Shown here in pieces: positions 30,945-39,254 of a DNA stretch of 64,000 bases. Below the pieces are notes generated by a model. That model saw only the letters and a list, made by a program, of their open reading frames with translations, was not told the origin of the DNA and did no database searches. The stretch is from Streptomyces rubradiris. GTDB taxonomy: Bacteria > Actinomycetota > Actinomycetes > Streptomycetales > Streptomycetaceae. The DNA is taken from NCBI RefSeq assembly GCF_016860525.1, contig NZ_BNEA01000015.1, positions 3,906,001 through 3,970,000 of the forward strand. The letters are read 5' to 3'. Position numbers and translations under genes: made by a program. Each line of letters starts with the position of its first letter. The stretch's first letter is position 1.

Positions 30945-32810
30945 TCAGCTCCGGGCGAAGAACTCCACCTCCGCGAGGGCCAGGTGACGGCCCGGGGACA
31001 GGCCGGCCGGGGAGTTCAGGACCAGGCGCACCGTGGTGACATGGCTGAATCCGGTGTGGATCGTCTGGGGGCCCGGCTTGTCGGCGAGGGTGATCTGCTT
31101 GCGGTGCACCTCGCCGTCCCGCGTGGTGACCTCCATGTCCATCCGGAGCGCGCGCGCCTCGTCGGCGTAGGCCTCGGGGGACTTGGACGCGCCGTTGGTG
31201 ATGATCACGTCGATCAGCCGGAACGGCTCCCCGAAGGTGTAGGTCACCGACGCGCCCGGCGCCGGCGCGCCCCAGTAGTGGTTGCTCACCTCGTCCGTGG
31301 TGTTCCGTGCCGGGTGTCCGGGCACCTCGGCGCTCGCCTTGATGCCCACCGGGGTCACGGCCTTGGGCTTGCCCAGCTTGTCCCGGGTGTCCTCGAACAG
31401 GGCACGTCCGGCCGGCAGCAGGAAGAGACCGGCCGCGCACAGCGCCACCAGCAGTCCCAGGATCACCAGGAGCCGCACGCCGCGGCCCGAGCCGGCCCGC
31501 ACCCGGCGGCGCAGCGGCCACACCGTCCGCCACCACGGCAGCGGGGCCGGCTTCACCGCCGGGTTCAGCTCGGCCGCGCAGCGGCGGCAGAAACGGCGGC
31601 CCGGCGGGTTGGGCGTGCCGCAGGACGGGCAGGGCCTGCCCGCCACCTCCTCCGGCGCCTCCACGGGCCGTACGACGGGGCGCGGGGCCACCGGTTTCGC
31701 CGGGCGCACGGGAAGCACGGCCTCCGGCGCCGGGTCCTCCGGGGCGGGCGCGGACGGGGAGCGCGGGCCCGGTGCGTCCGGTGCCGACGGCACGCGGGGC
31801 CCGACGGAGGGCCGCGCCGCCGCCGGGGGCTGCGGGGGCCGGGGCTGGGCCGGGGGTGTGGCCGCCGTGGTGGGGGTGGTGCGTTCGGGGCGGCGGGGGC
31901 CGTCGTCGGGCGCGGGTGCCGGGCGGGCGGCGGGGGGTGCGGCTGCCGAACGGCGACGGGAAGCCGGGGAGTCGACGGGCGTGGCGGACGAACCACGCTT
32001 GTCGGCCGGGGGGTCGGTGGGCGTGGTCGACGAACCCCGCGTGCCAGTCGGGGACTCGGTGGGCGTGGTCGACGAACCCCGCGTACCAGTCGGGGACTCG
32101 GTGGGTCCGGCCGCCGAACCACGGGCGCCGGACGGGGAGTCGGCGGACGCCGGCGACGACCCTCGCGTGCCGGCCCGGGAGTCGGTGGGTGCCGCCGGGC
32201 CACCGGCGGCGGACGGGGATGCGGCAGGCGGGACGGTCGAACCCCGCGTGTCCGCCGGGGACTCGCCGGACGCCGCTGTCGAACGGCGGGCGTCGGCAGC
32301 CGTACCCGTGCCCGTCGCCCCCGAACCGTGGGGCTCGGTGCGGGACGTGGAGCTGGACCCGCCCGTCGGCGCGCTCGCGGACTCGGTCCGGTCAGGGGCG
32401 GTGGCGGGGGGCTCGCCCTCGGGGCGGGTGCTCCCGGCCGGCCTCGGCTCCTGCGCCCTCGCCCCGGCCGGCCTCGCCTCCTCCCGCCTCGCCTCCTCCT
32501 GCCCCGGCCGCCCCTGCCCCGGCTCCTCCGGCTTCGTCTCGCCGCGCGCCCGGCCCGTCAGGCGGGAGCGCAGCGACGAGGCGCGGGGCGGCGGTGCGGG
32601 ACGCGCCGGCTCGTCCGCCGGGGCGGGGTCCGGTGCGGGGCCGGCGGCCGGGGGCTCCGGGTCCGGGTCCGGGCCGGGGTCCGGGGGAGTGGGCCGCGCG
32701 GGCGTGCTCGTCGCCGGGCCGGAGTCCGACCAGCCCAGGTACGTGCCGCAGTTGCCGCAGAAGTCGTCCGTGGGGCCGTTCGACGCCCCGCACGAGGGAC
32801 ACGCGCGCAC
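30945..32810 (-). CDS. Membrane-anchored zinc-ribbon protein of the injection-system cluster
   Basis: A 621-residue protein with GTG start behind GGGAGG. Residues 1-30 hold a zinc ribbon (CPSCGASNGPTDDFCGNCGTYL). Residues 35-400 are disordered, Pro/Ser/Thr/Gly-rich with 14-residue repeats. A second zinc ribbon follows (CPSCGTPNPPGRRFCRRCAAEL, about 400-420), then one membrane helix (LLVILGLLVALCAAGLFLLP, about 450-470). The C-terminal 140 residues form a beta-rich domain outside the cell, like discoidin/carbohydrate-binding folds (FRLIDVIITNGA, HLALAEVEFF). The topology matches published descriptions of CisA, the bitopic Streptomyces protein that attaches contractile systems to the membrane; that identity is inference. 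Confidence 0.78.
   Translation of the reverse strand: MRACPSCGASNGPTDDFCGNCGTYLGWSDSGPATSTPARPTPPDPGPDPDPEPPAAGPAPDPAPADEPARPAPPPRASSLRSRLTGRARGETKPEEPGQGRPGQEEARREEARPAGARAQEPRPAGSTRPEGEPPATAPDRTESASAPTGGSSSTSRTEPHGSGATGTGTAADARRSTAASGESPADTRGSTVPPAASPSAAGGPAAPTDSRAGTRGSSPASADSPSGARGSAAGPTESPTGTRGSSTTPTESPTGTRGSSTTPTDPPADKRGSSATPVDSPASRRRSAAAPPAARPAPAPDDGPRRPERTTPTTAATPPAQPRPPQPPAAARPSVGPRVPSAPDAPGPRSPSAPAPEDPAPEAVLPVRPAKPVAPRPVVRPVEAPEEVAGRPCPSCGTPNPPGRRFCRRCAAELNPAVKPAPLPWWRTVWPLRRRVRAGSGRGVRLLVILGLLVALCAAGLFLLPAGRALFEDTRDKLGKPKAVTPVGIKASAEVPGHPARNTTDEVSNHYWGAPAPGASVTYTFGEPFRLIDVIITNGASKSPEAYADEARALRMDMEVTTRDGEVHRKQITLADKPGPQTIHTGFSHVTTVRLVLNSPAGLSPGRHLALAEVEFFARS
31975..32184 (-). repeat. 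Five tandem 42-bp coding repeats
   Basis: Units of exactly 42 bases start at 31975, 32017, 32059, 32101 and 32143; the second and third differ at one base. Each encodes 14 residues like TESPTGTRGSSTTP. Weaker copies extend to about 32290. They form part of the disordered linker of the membrane-anchored zinc-ribbon protein. Confidence 0.85.
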
Positions 32811-32814
32811 GGCG

Positions 32815-33390
32815 TCACCTCCCTTCGTCGGTGGGCGGGCCGGACAGGATCTCCACCCGGCAGTCGGTGTGCACCGGGCACATCACCCGGACGATCTCGC
32901 GGACCCGGGCCGGGTCCACCCCGGGCCCGTCGGCGCCCCCTTCCGCCGGCCACACCCGCACCACGGGCCCCGCCGCGGACTCCGGCGGCAGGTCCGCGCC
33001 CGGCGTCGCCGACCAGGTCGCCCCGCCCGCCCCGGTCACCTCCGCGCGCACGCCCAGGGCGAGCCGCAGCGCCTCGGTCAGACCCCGGGCGGTGCCGCGC
33101 CAGCGGTGCAGTTCCACGGCGCGGGTGACGGCCTCCCGGCGCTGTTCCTCCGGCCACTGGGGGTCGTCGGTGGCGCCCACCCAGGACCCGAGCCAGGTCA
33201 GGAAGTCGGCCGGGGCCAGCCGGGGGTCGAGATAGGCGGGGAGGGTGTCCAGGGTCAGGAAGACGGGGGCCAGGACGGTGTCCAGGCCGGCGGTGAAGCG
33301 CTGGGCGAAGTCGTCGTCGGCGTACAGGGCCGGCAGCTGTTCGCCGATCGGGTGACGGCTCGGCAGGCCGGGGACCGCGGCGCGGCTCAT
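32815..33390 (-). CDS. Phage tail protein I-like baseplate component
   Basis: A 191-residue protein resembling phage P2 gpI / tail protein I as found in contractile injection systems (the TIGR02242 type). Markers are LPALYADDDFAQRFTAGLDT, then LPAYLDPRLAPADFLTWLGS and WRGTARGLTEALRLALGV. It contributes to the baseplate wedge. Its ATG overlaps the stop of the gp6/J-like gene (ATGA). Its end is 4 bases before the GTG of the zinc-ribbon membrane gene, so all are one operon. Confidence 0.9.
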   Translation of the reverse strand: MSRAAVPGLPSRHPIGEQLPALYADDDFAQRFTAGLDTVLAPVFLTLDTLPAYLDPRLAPADFLTWLGSWVGATDDPQWPEEQRREAVTRAVELHRWRGTARGLTEALRLALGVRAEVTGAGGATWSATPGADLPPESAAGPVVRVWPAEGGADGPGVDPARVREIVRVMCPVHTDCRVEILSGPPTDEGR

Positions 33391-35348
33391 CGTCCGCCCT
33401 CCGGGTCCACGGCCGTGACGACCACCTGGTGCTGGTACGAGAAGACCAGCGCGCCCTGGGCCAGGTCGATGCGGTCCGTCGGGGCGCCGCGCCGGCCGGT
33501 GATCGGGTCGGCGGGGAAGAGGCGGATCTCCTCCACCAGCGCGTTGCCGACGGCGCGTTGCAGCACGCCGAACAGCTCGCCGTACTGCACCGGCCGCCCG
33601 AACGGCCAGCCGGTGCCGTCGAGGCCGCCGTGCAGCGGGTTCAGGTGCCGGTACAGCGCGGCGAGCGCCGCGTCGCGCACCCGGTCGGTGTCGCCCGGGG
33701 CCGCGGCGAGCCGGGTCACCACGGTGACGCCCTGGTAGACCGGCGGCTCCACCACCAGGCGGGTGCCGATCAGGCGCCGCTCGTCCAGGGACGCGGTGAT
33801 CGCCTGGAGCACCTGGTCGGAGGGGATGAGCTGCTCGAAGCGGAGCCGGTCGTCGCCCTCGTCGGCGACCGCGTCCGGCACCACCAGGACCCGTACCGCG
33901 CCCGCGCCCTCGGCGGCGGGCAGGCAGCGCACCCGGCGCACCGAGGGCGCCGCCTGGCGGCTGATGATCTCGTAGTCCTCGGCGGTCACCGCGCGTTCCT
34001 GCATGCGCAGCGCCTGCGGGGCGCGCAGCTTGGCGTTCTCGACGGTCTCCCCGGCGACCCCGCCGCGCGCCGCCTCCCGGTTGGTGATCCGGGCGACGTA
34101 CGGCACGGAGCTGCGCAGCACGGAGATCGCGCCGCGGGCGACGTTGCCGGCCGGGCCGCCGCCGGTGCGGTAGCGGGCCACCCGGATCTGCGCGCCCTTG
34201 GGCGGCACGGCGCCGCACAGGCGCAGCGTGCCGTCCGGCTCGCGCAGCGCGGGCGGGAAGCCGAACTCGCCGGTGGTGGCGTCGACCCGGACGTGCCGGT
34301 CGTCGGGCCCGGAGCGGCCGAAGTGCTCGACCACCTCCCAGCGCTGCCAGCCCTCGGCGGTGGACACCTCCACGACCGGGGGTTCGCGGTCGAGCAGGAC
34401 CGGCGGGCGGCCGAGCCGGAACGTCTGCCCGGGCACCCCCTCCGAGGTGCCGAGCGGCACGTCGGTGACGGTCTCGGCGTGCTCCACGGTCATGGTGCCG
34501 CCCACGGTGAACACCGCGGCCTCGCGCACGGTCGGGGACTCGGAGTAGAACGGCTGGCCCGGCTCCGGCTCGGTGACCCGGCAGCGCAGCCAGCCGGCCC
34601 GGGTGCCGCCGATCACCGAGGCGGTGTGCCCGGCCGGGACGTACACGATGACCTCGCCGGGCCGGTTGAGCCCGCCGGTGGTGTCCGCGCCGGTCTCGCA
34701 CACCCGCCAGCCGCCGCCGTCCCACGCCTCCCACACCAGCGGGGGCTGGCGCGGGTCCACGCCGACGCCCTCCACCCGGCTGTCCAGGCGCACGGCGACG
34801 ATGCACCGGGGCACGGCCGTCGGCAGGCCGAACAGCAGGGCGTCGCCCGGCTCGGGCGCGGCCTGGAAGCAGGGGATGTCGCGGCCCTCGGAGAGCGTCC
34901 CGGTCCGGTCGGTCTGCTCGCCGGTGCGGTGCGCGGTCACCAGGCGGGTCAGCTCGCTGGGCAGGATGTCCAGGTGGTCGGTGGTGGTGAAGACCACCGA
35001 GTCGTCGCTCTCGCCGCGCGCGGTGGTCACCTCCGTGCCGGTGGGCAGCTCGACCGTGTCGGGTTGCGGTGCCGACAGCCAGAAGTCGACCTCGGCGACG
35101 GCGGCGGCCGGCGGGAACAGCCGGATGCCGAGCAGGTCGAGGAAGGCGGTGTAGTTCTTGTCCGGGACCCGGTTCAGCCGGTACAGCAGCTGGTCCACCA
35201 GGTAGGCGAACGTCTCGATCAGGGTGACGCCCGGGTCGGAGACGTTGTGGTCGGTCCACTCCGGCGCGCGCTGCTGCACGTACCGCTTGGCCTCGTCGAC
35301 GAGTTGCTGGAAGCGCCGGTCGTCCAGGTTCGGGGAGGGCAGTGCCAT
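33387..35348 (-). CDS. Baseplate assembly protein J/gp6-like (Afp11-type)
   Basis: A 653-residue wedge protein of the contractile baseplate. The N-terminus (DDRRFQQLVDEAKRYVQQRA, then HNVSDPGVTLIETFAYLVDQLLYRLNRVPDKNYTAF shortened) is the typical start of putative baseplate assembly proteins. The C-terminal half has the gpJ-like segment with ENAKLRAPQALRMQERAVTA, then EDYEIISRQAAP. It links the hub and the sheath start. The ATG at 35348 overlaps the gp25-like stop (ATGA). Confidence 0.95.
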   Translation of the reverse strand: MALPSPNLDDRRFQQLVDEAKRYVQQRAPEWTDHNVSDPGVTLIETFAYLVDQLLYRLNRVPDKNYTAFLDLLGIRLFPPAAAVAEVDFWLSAPQPDTVELPTGTEVTTARGESDDSVVFTTTDHLDILPSELTRLVTAHRTGEQTDRTGTLSEGRDIPCFQAAPEPGDALLFGLPTAVPRCIVAVRLDSRVEGVGVDPRQPPLVWEAWDGGGWRVCETGADTTGGLNRPGEVIVYVPAGHTASVIGGTRAGWLRCRVTEPEPGQPFYSESPTVREAAVFTVGGTMTVEHAETVTDVPLGTSEGVPGQTFRLGRPPVLLDREPPVVEVSTAEGWQRWEVVEHFGRSGPDDRHVRVDATTGEFGFPPALREPDGTLRLCGAVPPKGAQIRVARYRTGGGPAGNVARGAISVLRSSVPYVARITNREAARGGVAGETVENAKLRAPQALRMQERAVTAEDYEIISRQAAPSVRRVRCLPAAEGAGAVRVLVVPDAVADEGDDRLRFEQLIPSDQVLQAITASLDERRLIGTRLVVEPPVYQGVTVVTRLAAAPGDTDRVRDAALAALYRHLNPLHGGLDGTGWPFGRPVQYGELFGVLQRAVGNALVEEIRLFPADPITGRRGAPTDRIDLAQGALVFSYQHQVVVTAVDPEGGR

Positions 35349-35770
35349 CAGTCCGTGCCCCTGTCCTCGGCCCCCTCCTCGGAGGGGATGGTGTAGAAGG
35401 GAAAGACCAGGTTGCGCCGGTCGTTGGTGGAGCGCACGGTGTAGTGCACGTCGATGTAGAGGGTGCCGTCCTCGACGGCGTCGAAGGCGACGACCACGTC
35501 GTCCACCGAGATGCGCGGCTCCCAGCGTTCCAGGGCCTCGCGCACCTGCTGCGCGATGCGTCCGGCGGTGGCGCCGTCGCCGGGGGCGAAGACGTAGTCG
35601 TGGATGCCGCAGCCGAACTCGGGGCGCATGGGGCGCTCGCCGGGCGCGGTGCCGAGCACCAGGCGGATCGCCTCCTCGATCTCCCGCTCCCGGTCGACCA
35701 GGGCGATGCCGCCGGTCGGGCCGACCCGCAGCGGGAACGCCCAGCCGCGGCCGATGAACCGCTCGCTCAT
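35348..35770 (-). CDS. gp25/GPW-like baseplate wedge protein (Afp9-type)
   Basis: A 140-residue lysozyme-related wedge protein without catalytic residues. Markers are GRGWAFPLRVGPTGGIALVD, EIEEAIRLVLGTAPGERPMR and PEFGCGIHDYVFAP, the classic GPW/gp25 signature (EIxExIxxLLxTxPGERxMRPxFG). It binds the sheath base and triggers contraction. The start at 35770 overlaps the PAAR stop (ATGA). Confidence 0.96.
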   Translation of the reverse strand: MSERFIGRGWAFPLRVGPTGGIALVDREREIEEAIRLVLGTAPGERPMRPEFGCGIHDYVFAPGDGATAGRIAQQVREALERWEPRISVDDVVVAFDAVEDGTLYIDVHYTVRSTNDRRNLVFPFYTIPSEEGAEDRGTD

Positions 35771-36078
35771 CACAGGCCCCCGATCAGGACGTTGGGGGCG
35801 CCGGTCAGGATCGTGGCGCCGCACGAGGTCTTGTCGCGCGCCCGCGCGGCCGGCAGCCCGCCGATCAGGACGGTGGCCGCCACCGGGTTGGGCATGATCA
35901 CGTTGGCCGGGCCCATGACCGCGTGCGGCGGCATCGCGCAGGTGTGCTGGCTGCCGACGACGGCGGCGGGCCGGCCGCCGATCAGCACGCGGGCCACGGT
36001 CGCGGCGGCGCCGGGCGGCGGGGTGGTGATCACACCGCCGTGACTGCTGGGGTCACCGGTACGGGCTGCGGCCGGCAT
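35770..36078 (-). CDS. PAAR-like spike tip protein
   Basis: A 102-residue PAAR-repeat protein that caps the spike. It has three PAAR-like turns (HGGVITTPPPGAAATVARVL, then CAMPPHAVMGPANVIMPN and ARARDKTSCGATILTGAPN) and a His/Cys set for metal binding at the tip. The ATG at 36078 follows GAGGAG. It is fully in line with the VgrG-like gene upstream. Confidence 0.94.
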   Translation of the reverse strand: MPAAARTGDPSSHGGVITTPPPGAAATVARVLIGGRPAAVVGSQHTCAMPPHAVMGPANVIMPNPVAATVLIGGLPAARARDKTSCGATILTGAPNVLIGGL

Positions 36079-36122
36079 GCGTTGCTCCTCGGGAGTTTCG
36101 GTTGACTGCGGGTGGTGGCGGG

Positions 36123-37949
36123 TCAGTTGATGCGGATGAGCTTGGCCTTCAGGACGCCGAGCAGGCCGCCGTCGACGGTGACGTCCGAGCTGCCGGTGAC
36201 GCTCACCGACCGGCCGCCGACCTTCACCCCGGCCCGGCCCTGGATGTCCACGTTCCGGCCCGACACGCTCACATCGCCCCGGCCCGCGTCCAGGGTGATG
36301 CCCTTGCCGTCGAGCACGACGGAGGTGAGGGGCTGCCGGCCCCGGGCGTACACCGTCAGCTCGATCCGGTCGCGCCGGTCGTCCAGGAACACTTCGAGGC
36401 GCTCGTCGGCGGTCCGCAGGCGCAGCCCGGACGGGCCCGGCGCCCTGGCGTCCAGCAGCTCCACCCGGTGCCCGGAGCGGGAGACGAGGGAGCGCCGGTT
36501 GACCCTGCCGGTGGTGCCGTCGATCAGCGGGACGTCGTGCGGCGAGGGCTTGTCGACGCCGTTGTACAGCCCGCCGATGACGTACGGGCTGTCCAGCAGG
36601 CCCTGTTCGAAGCCGACCAGGACCTCGTCGTTGACCTCGGGGCTCACCACGCCCCCGCCGCCCTTGCCGCCCCACTGCACGGTGCGCACCCAGTCGGTGG
36701 TGTACGTGTCGTCCAGCCAGGGGAACCGCAGCTTCACCGCGCCGCTCTCGGCGCCGCCCGGCTCGCGCACGTCCGTGACCACGCCGATCGCCAGCCCCGG
36801 CATGCGCGGGCCCCGGCTCGGCGCGTTGGCGCCGGTCACCAGGCCGGTCAGGGAGCGGTCGGGGCTGGCGCTCACCCACACCGTGGTCCGGTACCCGCCG
36901 TGCGGCTCCAGGACGTGCTGCACGGCCGTCGCCGTGTACTTGCCGGAGAACGCGGGCCCGACGTTGCCGAGCGCGACCGGCTTGCCCGCCCGCAGCCGCG
37001 GGTTGCCCTCCGCGACCGCCTCCAGGTCCCCGAAGCCGGCGCTCACCTGCGCGGCCACGGCGTCGGCGACGGCGGTCGTCTCCGCCTGGGTGCGGTACGG
37101 GGTGTCGGTGACGGTCAGCTTGGACTGCCTGCCGAACCGGGCGGCGAACGCCGGGCTCAGCCCCGGCACCACCGTGTCGCTGTCCACCGACGGCTGCCGG
37201 GCCACCAGCGGGCGCTTGGTGGTGACGTCCCAGCCGCGCACCTCCACCTGCGCGGCGCCGTCCGCCGCCGACAGCGAGGCCCGCAGCGCCAGCAGGTTCC
37301 GCCCGTACTCCAGCACCATCGGGTTCCGGGTGGCCGACGTCGACGGCGCGGGCGCCCCGGACGCCTTCTTCGGCCGGGTGAACTGGAGTACACCCTTGTC
37401 GTCCACGCGTACCTGCGCCCCGCTCTCGGCCGCGAGGTACTGCAGGAAGTCCCAGTCGGACACGTTCGCCTGGGACAGCTGCTTGTACGTGACCGGCGCG
37501 GCCTCCACGGTGCCGCAGGCCAGCCCGGCCCCGGCGGCCACCTTGCGGACGATCGCCGCCGCCGTCATGTTCCGGTACGCCACCACCTTCCGGCCGCGCT
37601 GGAGGCGGTGCGCCTTGGAGTAGGCGCGCACCACCGTGAACGAGCCGGTACGGTCCCGGTCCACCTCCAGGGCGGTCACCTCACCGTCGAACAGCCGCTC
37701 GCGGGCCTGCCCGTTCACCGTCACCACCGACACCCTGAGCGGGGTGCCGATGGTGATGCCGACCGCCCGCAGGAACTCGTGGTCGGGGTCGCGGAAGGTG
37801 AGCTGTGCCGCGTCCGGCAGGCCCACGTTCTCGTCCACCACGCAGCTCACCAGCTGGGCCGCCCAGACCTGCGGCAGCTCGCCGGGCGTCTCGATGACGG
37901 GGTCCGCCGCGAACGACCGGCCGCCCCGCGCCGCCTCGGATGTGCTCAC
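36123..37949 (-). CDS. VgrG/gpD-like spike protein
   Basis: A 608-residue spike trimer. The N-terminal gp27-like hub (about 1-350) includes QLVSCVVDENVGLPDAAQLT and the tail-protein segment LSQANVSDWDFLQYLAAESG. An OB-fold gp5-like domain follows (GLAIGVVTDVREPG, GAVKLRFPWLDDTYTTDWVR, VSPEVNDEVLVGFEQG). The C-terminal beta-helix has alternating GKGITLDAGRGDVSVSGRNV repeats. No lysozyme or toxin extension is present. The GTG at 37949 follows GAGGAGG and overlaps the LysM stop (GTGA). Confidence 0.95.
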   Translation of the reverse strand: MSTSEAARGGRSFAADPVIETPGELPQVWAAQLVSCVVDENVGLPDAAQLTFRDPDHEFLRAVGITIGTPLRVSVVTVNGQARERLFDGEVTALEVDRDRTGSFTVVRAYSKAHRLQRGRKVVAYRNMTAAAIVRKVAAGAGLACGTVEAAPVTYKQLSQANVSDWDFLQYLAAESGAQVRVDDKGVLQFTRPKKASGAPAPSTSATRNPMVLEYGRNLLALRASLSAADGAAQVEVRGWDVTTKRPLVARQPSVDSDTVVPGLSPAFAARFGRQSKLTVTDTPYRTQAETTAVADAVAAQVSAGFGDLEAVAEGNPRLRAGKPVALGNVGPAFSGKYTATAVQHVLEPHGGYRTTVWVSASPDRSLTGLVTGANAPSRGPRMPGLAIGVVTDVREPGGAESGAVKLRFPWLDDTYTTDWVRTVQWGGKGGGGVVSPEVNDEVLVGFEQGLLDSPYVIGGLYNGVDKPSPHDVPLIDGTTGRVNRRSLVSRSGHRVELLDARAPGPSGLRLRTADERLEVFLDDRRDRIELTVYARGRQPLTSVVLDGKGITLDAGRGDVSVSGRNVDIQGRAGVKVGGRSVSVTGSSDVTVDGGLLGVLKAKLIRIN

Positions 37950-38668
37950 CGCTCCTCCTCACCGCCGGCGTCCCGCAGTCCCGGCACCACCAGTTCGGTG
38001 CCGGGCACGAGCGCCATCGGGTCGTCGATTCCGTTCGCCTCCGCGATGACCCGCCAGGCCGTCGGGTCGCCGTACTCCCGCCAGGCCAACATCGCCAGGC
38101 TGTCGCCCGCCACCACCGTGTGCGTGCTGCGGGCGGTGCGCGCCCCGGAGGTCGGGTTCTGGCCCGCCGGGTCGACGCTCGCCTCCTCGATGGACAGCGC
38201 GCAGGTGGCCCGCAGCGGCTTGCCGTCCACGTCGAAGAGCGTGTACGTGACCGAGAGGCTGGAGAGCACCCCGTCGAACGAGGTGGTCCGCGCGGTGCCC
38301 CACTCGAACCGCACCCAGGGGCTGGCCGGCTTCTTCCGGCCCAGGCTGGCCGGGGTCGGCACACACCCCTTCATCAGCTTCTCCACCGCCTGCTCCACGG
38401 AGTTGTCGTGGGTGGCGGTGGCGTCCAGGAACACCTCCAGGCTCAGCTCGCGCGGGCCGCTGCCGACGAACTCGGGCAGCGCCGACTGCCCCGCCATCCG
38501 GGAGGGGGTGCGCCGCCACTCCGTGGTCTTGCGCAGCTCCAGGGTGGAGGGGTTGAACTGGAGGTTCAGCCGCGCGATCGTGCCGCCGGGCTTGGCGCCG
38601 ACCGAGGCCGGGGGCTCCATCAGGGTCAGCTGGGCCCTGGCCCGGCTGGAACGGAACGCTGGGGACAT
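37946..38668 (-). CDS. LysM-domain tail protein (Afp7-type)
   Basis: A 240-residue adaptor protein between tube and spike. The N-terminal part (LMEPPASVGAKPGGTIARLN, then FNPSTLELRKTTEWRRTP) is the conserved CIS tail-peptidoglycan-type segment. The last 60 residues form a LysM (HTVVAGDSLAMLAWREYGDP, then WRVIAEANGIDDP). In phage tails this protein lies at the tube-hub junction; LysM here is structural rather than necessarily cell-wall binding. ATG start at 38668. Confidence 0.94.
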   Translation of the reverse strand: MSPAFRSSRARAQLTLMEPPASVGAKPGGTIARLNLQFNPSTLELRKTTEWRRTPSRMAGQSALPEFVGSGPRELSLEVFLDATATHDNSVEQAVEKLMKGCVPTPASLGRKKPASPWVRFEWGTARTTSFDGVLSSLSVTYTLFDVDGKPLRATCALSIEEASVDPAGQNPTSGARTARSTHTVVAGDSLAMLAWREYGDPTAWRVIAEANGIDDPMALVPGTELVVPGLRDAGGEEER

Positions 38669-38739
38669 GCGCCGGGACTTCCTTTCTCACGGGCACGGGC
38701 GGGTACGGCTCATCGGGCGGGCAGGTCGGGGCAGGCGGG

Positions 38740-39165
38740 TCAGGACGGGCGCAACCCCTCGTGGGCGATCTCCAGGGTCTCCACGGCCGCCTCGGAGCTG
38801 TTGGGGTCGAAGGACGGTCCCTGCCAGCGCACCGGGACGATCCCGAACACCTGCCAGCTGATGATCGGGGTCCGGTCCGGCCGCAGCGCCACGATCTCGC
38901 CGTCCTTGCGCTCCACCCGCTTCAGCGTGTCGTCCAGCCAGCGGCCGATCTTCACCGTGTCCGCGGTGACCGGCCGGGTGAGCGTGATGTTCGACCAGGT
39001 CACGCGGCCGGGCAGCTGCCAGTTGAAACCGTTGTTGCCGCCCTCGGCGTAGCTCTCGATCTCCACCTCGGCGCCCATGCCGGAGCAGGTGTGGAAGGCG
39101 CCCAGGTCGTTGCCGCCGATCGCGAGCCGGAAGAACACGCTCGTCGCGAAGATGTTGTCCGTCAT
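38740..39165 (-). CDS. Inner tube protein 2 (Afp5-type, Hcp-like)
   Basis: A 141-residue tail tube protein of the gp19/Hcp-like fold. Markers are ATSVFFRLAIGGNDLGAFHT, CSGMGAEVEIESYAEGGNNG and the LPGRVTWSNITLTRPVT strand. It is shorter and different from tube protein 1 (43289-43729) and by position should be the tube-initiating ring next to the LysM/spike, as Afp5 is. The ATG at 39165 has a weak ribosome site. Confidence 0.94.
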   Translation of the reverse strand: MTDNIFATSVFFRLAIGGNDLGAFHTCSGMGAEVEIESYAEGGNNGFNWQLPGRVTWSNITLTRPVTADTVKIGRWLDDTLKRVERKDGEIVALRPDRTPIISWQVFGIVPVRWQGPSFDPNSSEAAVETLEIAHEGLRPS

Positions 39166-39254
39166 TGGTCCGTCATCCGTTCCGTGGCCTCGGGCGGGCC
39201 TGCTTTCGTTGGCGTGGCGTCGTACATCGGGTCGCCTCATCCGTTTCCGTGGTC

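Noticed and set aside
31975..32184. 42-bp repeats considered as CRISPR or phage-type repeats
   Set aside because: Back-to-back coding repeats in a disordered linker, no unique spacers.
36102..38861. Long plus-strand frames opposite the spike and LysM genes
   Set aside because: Shadow frames with His/Arg/Pro-rich composition; the minus-strand genes are certain.
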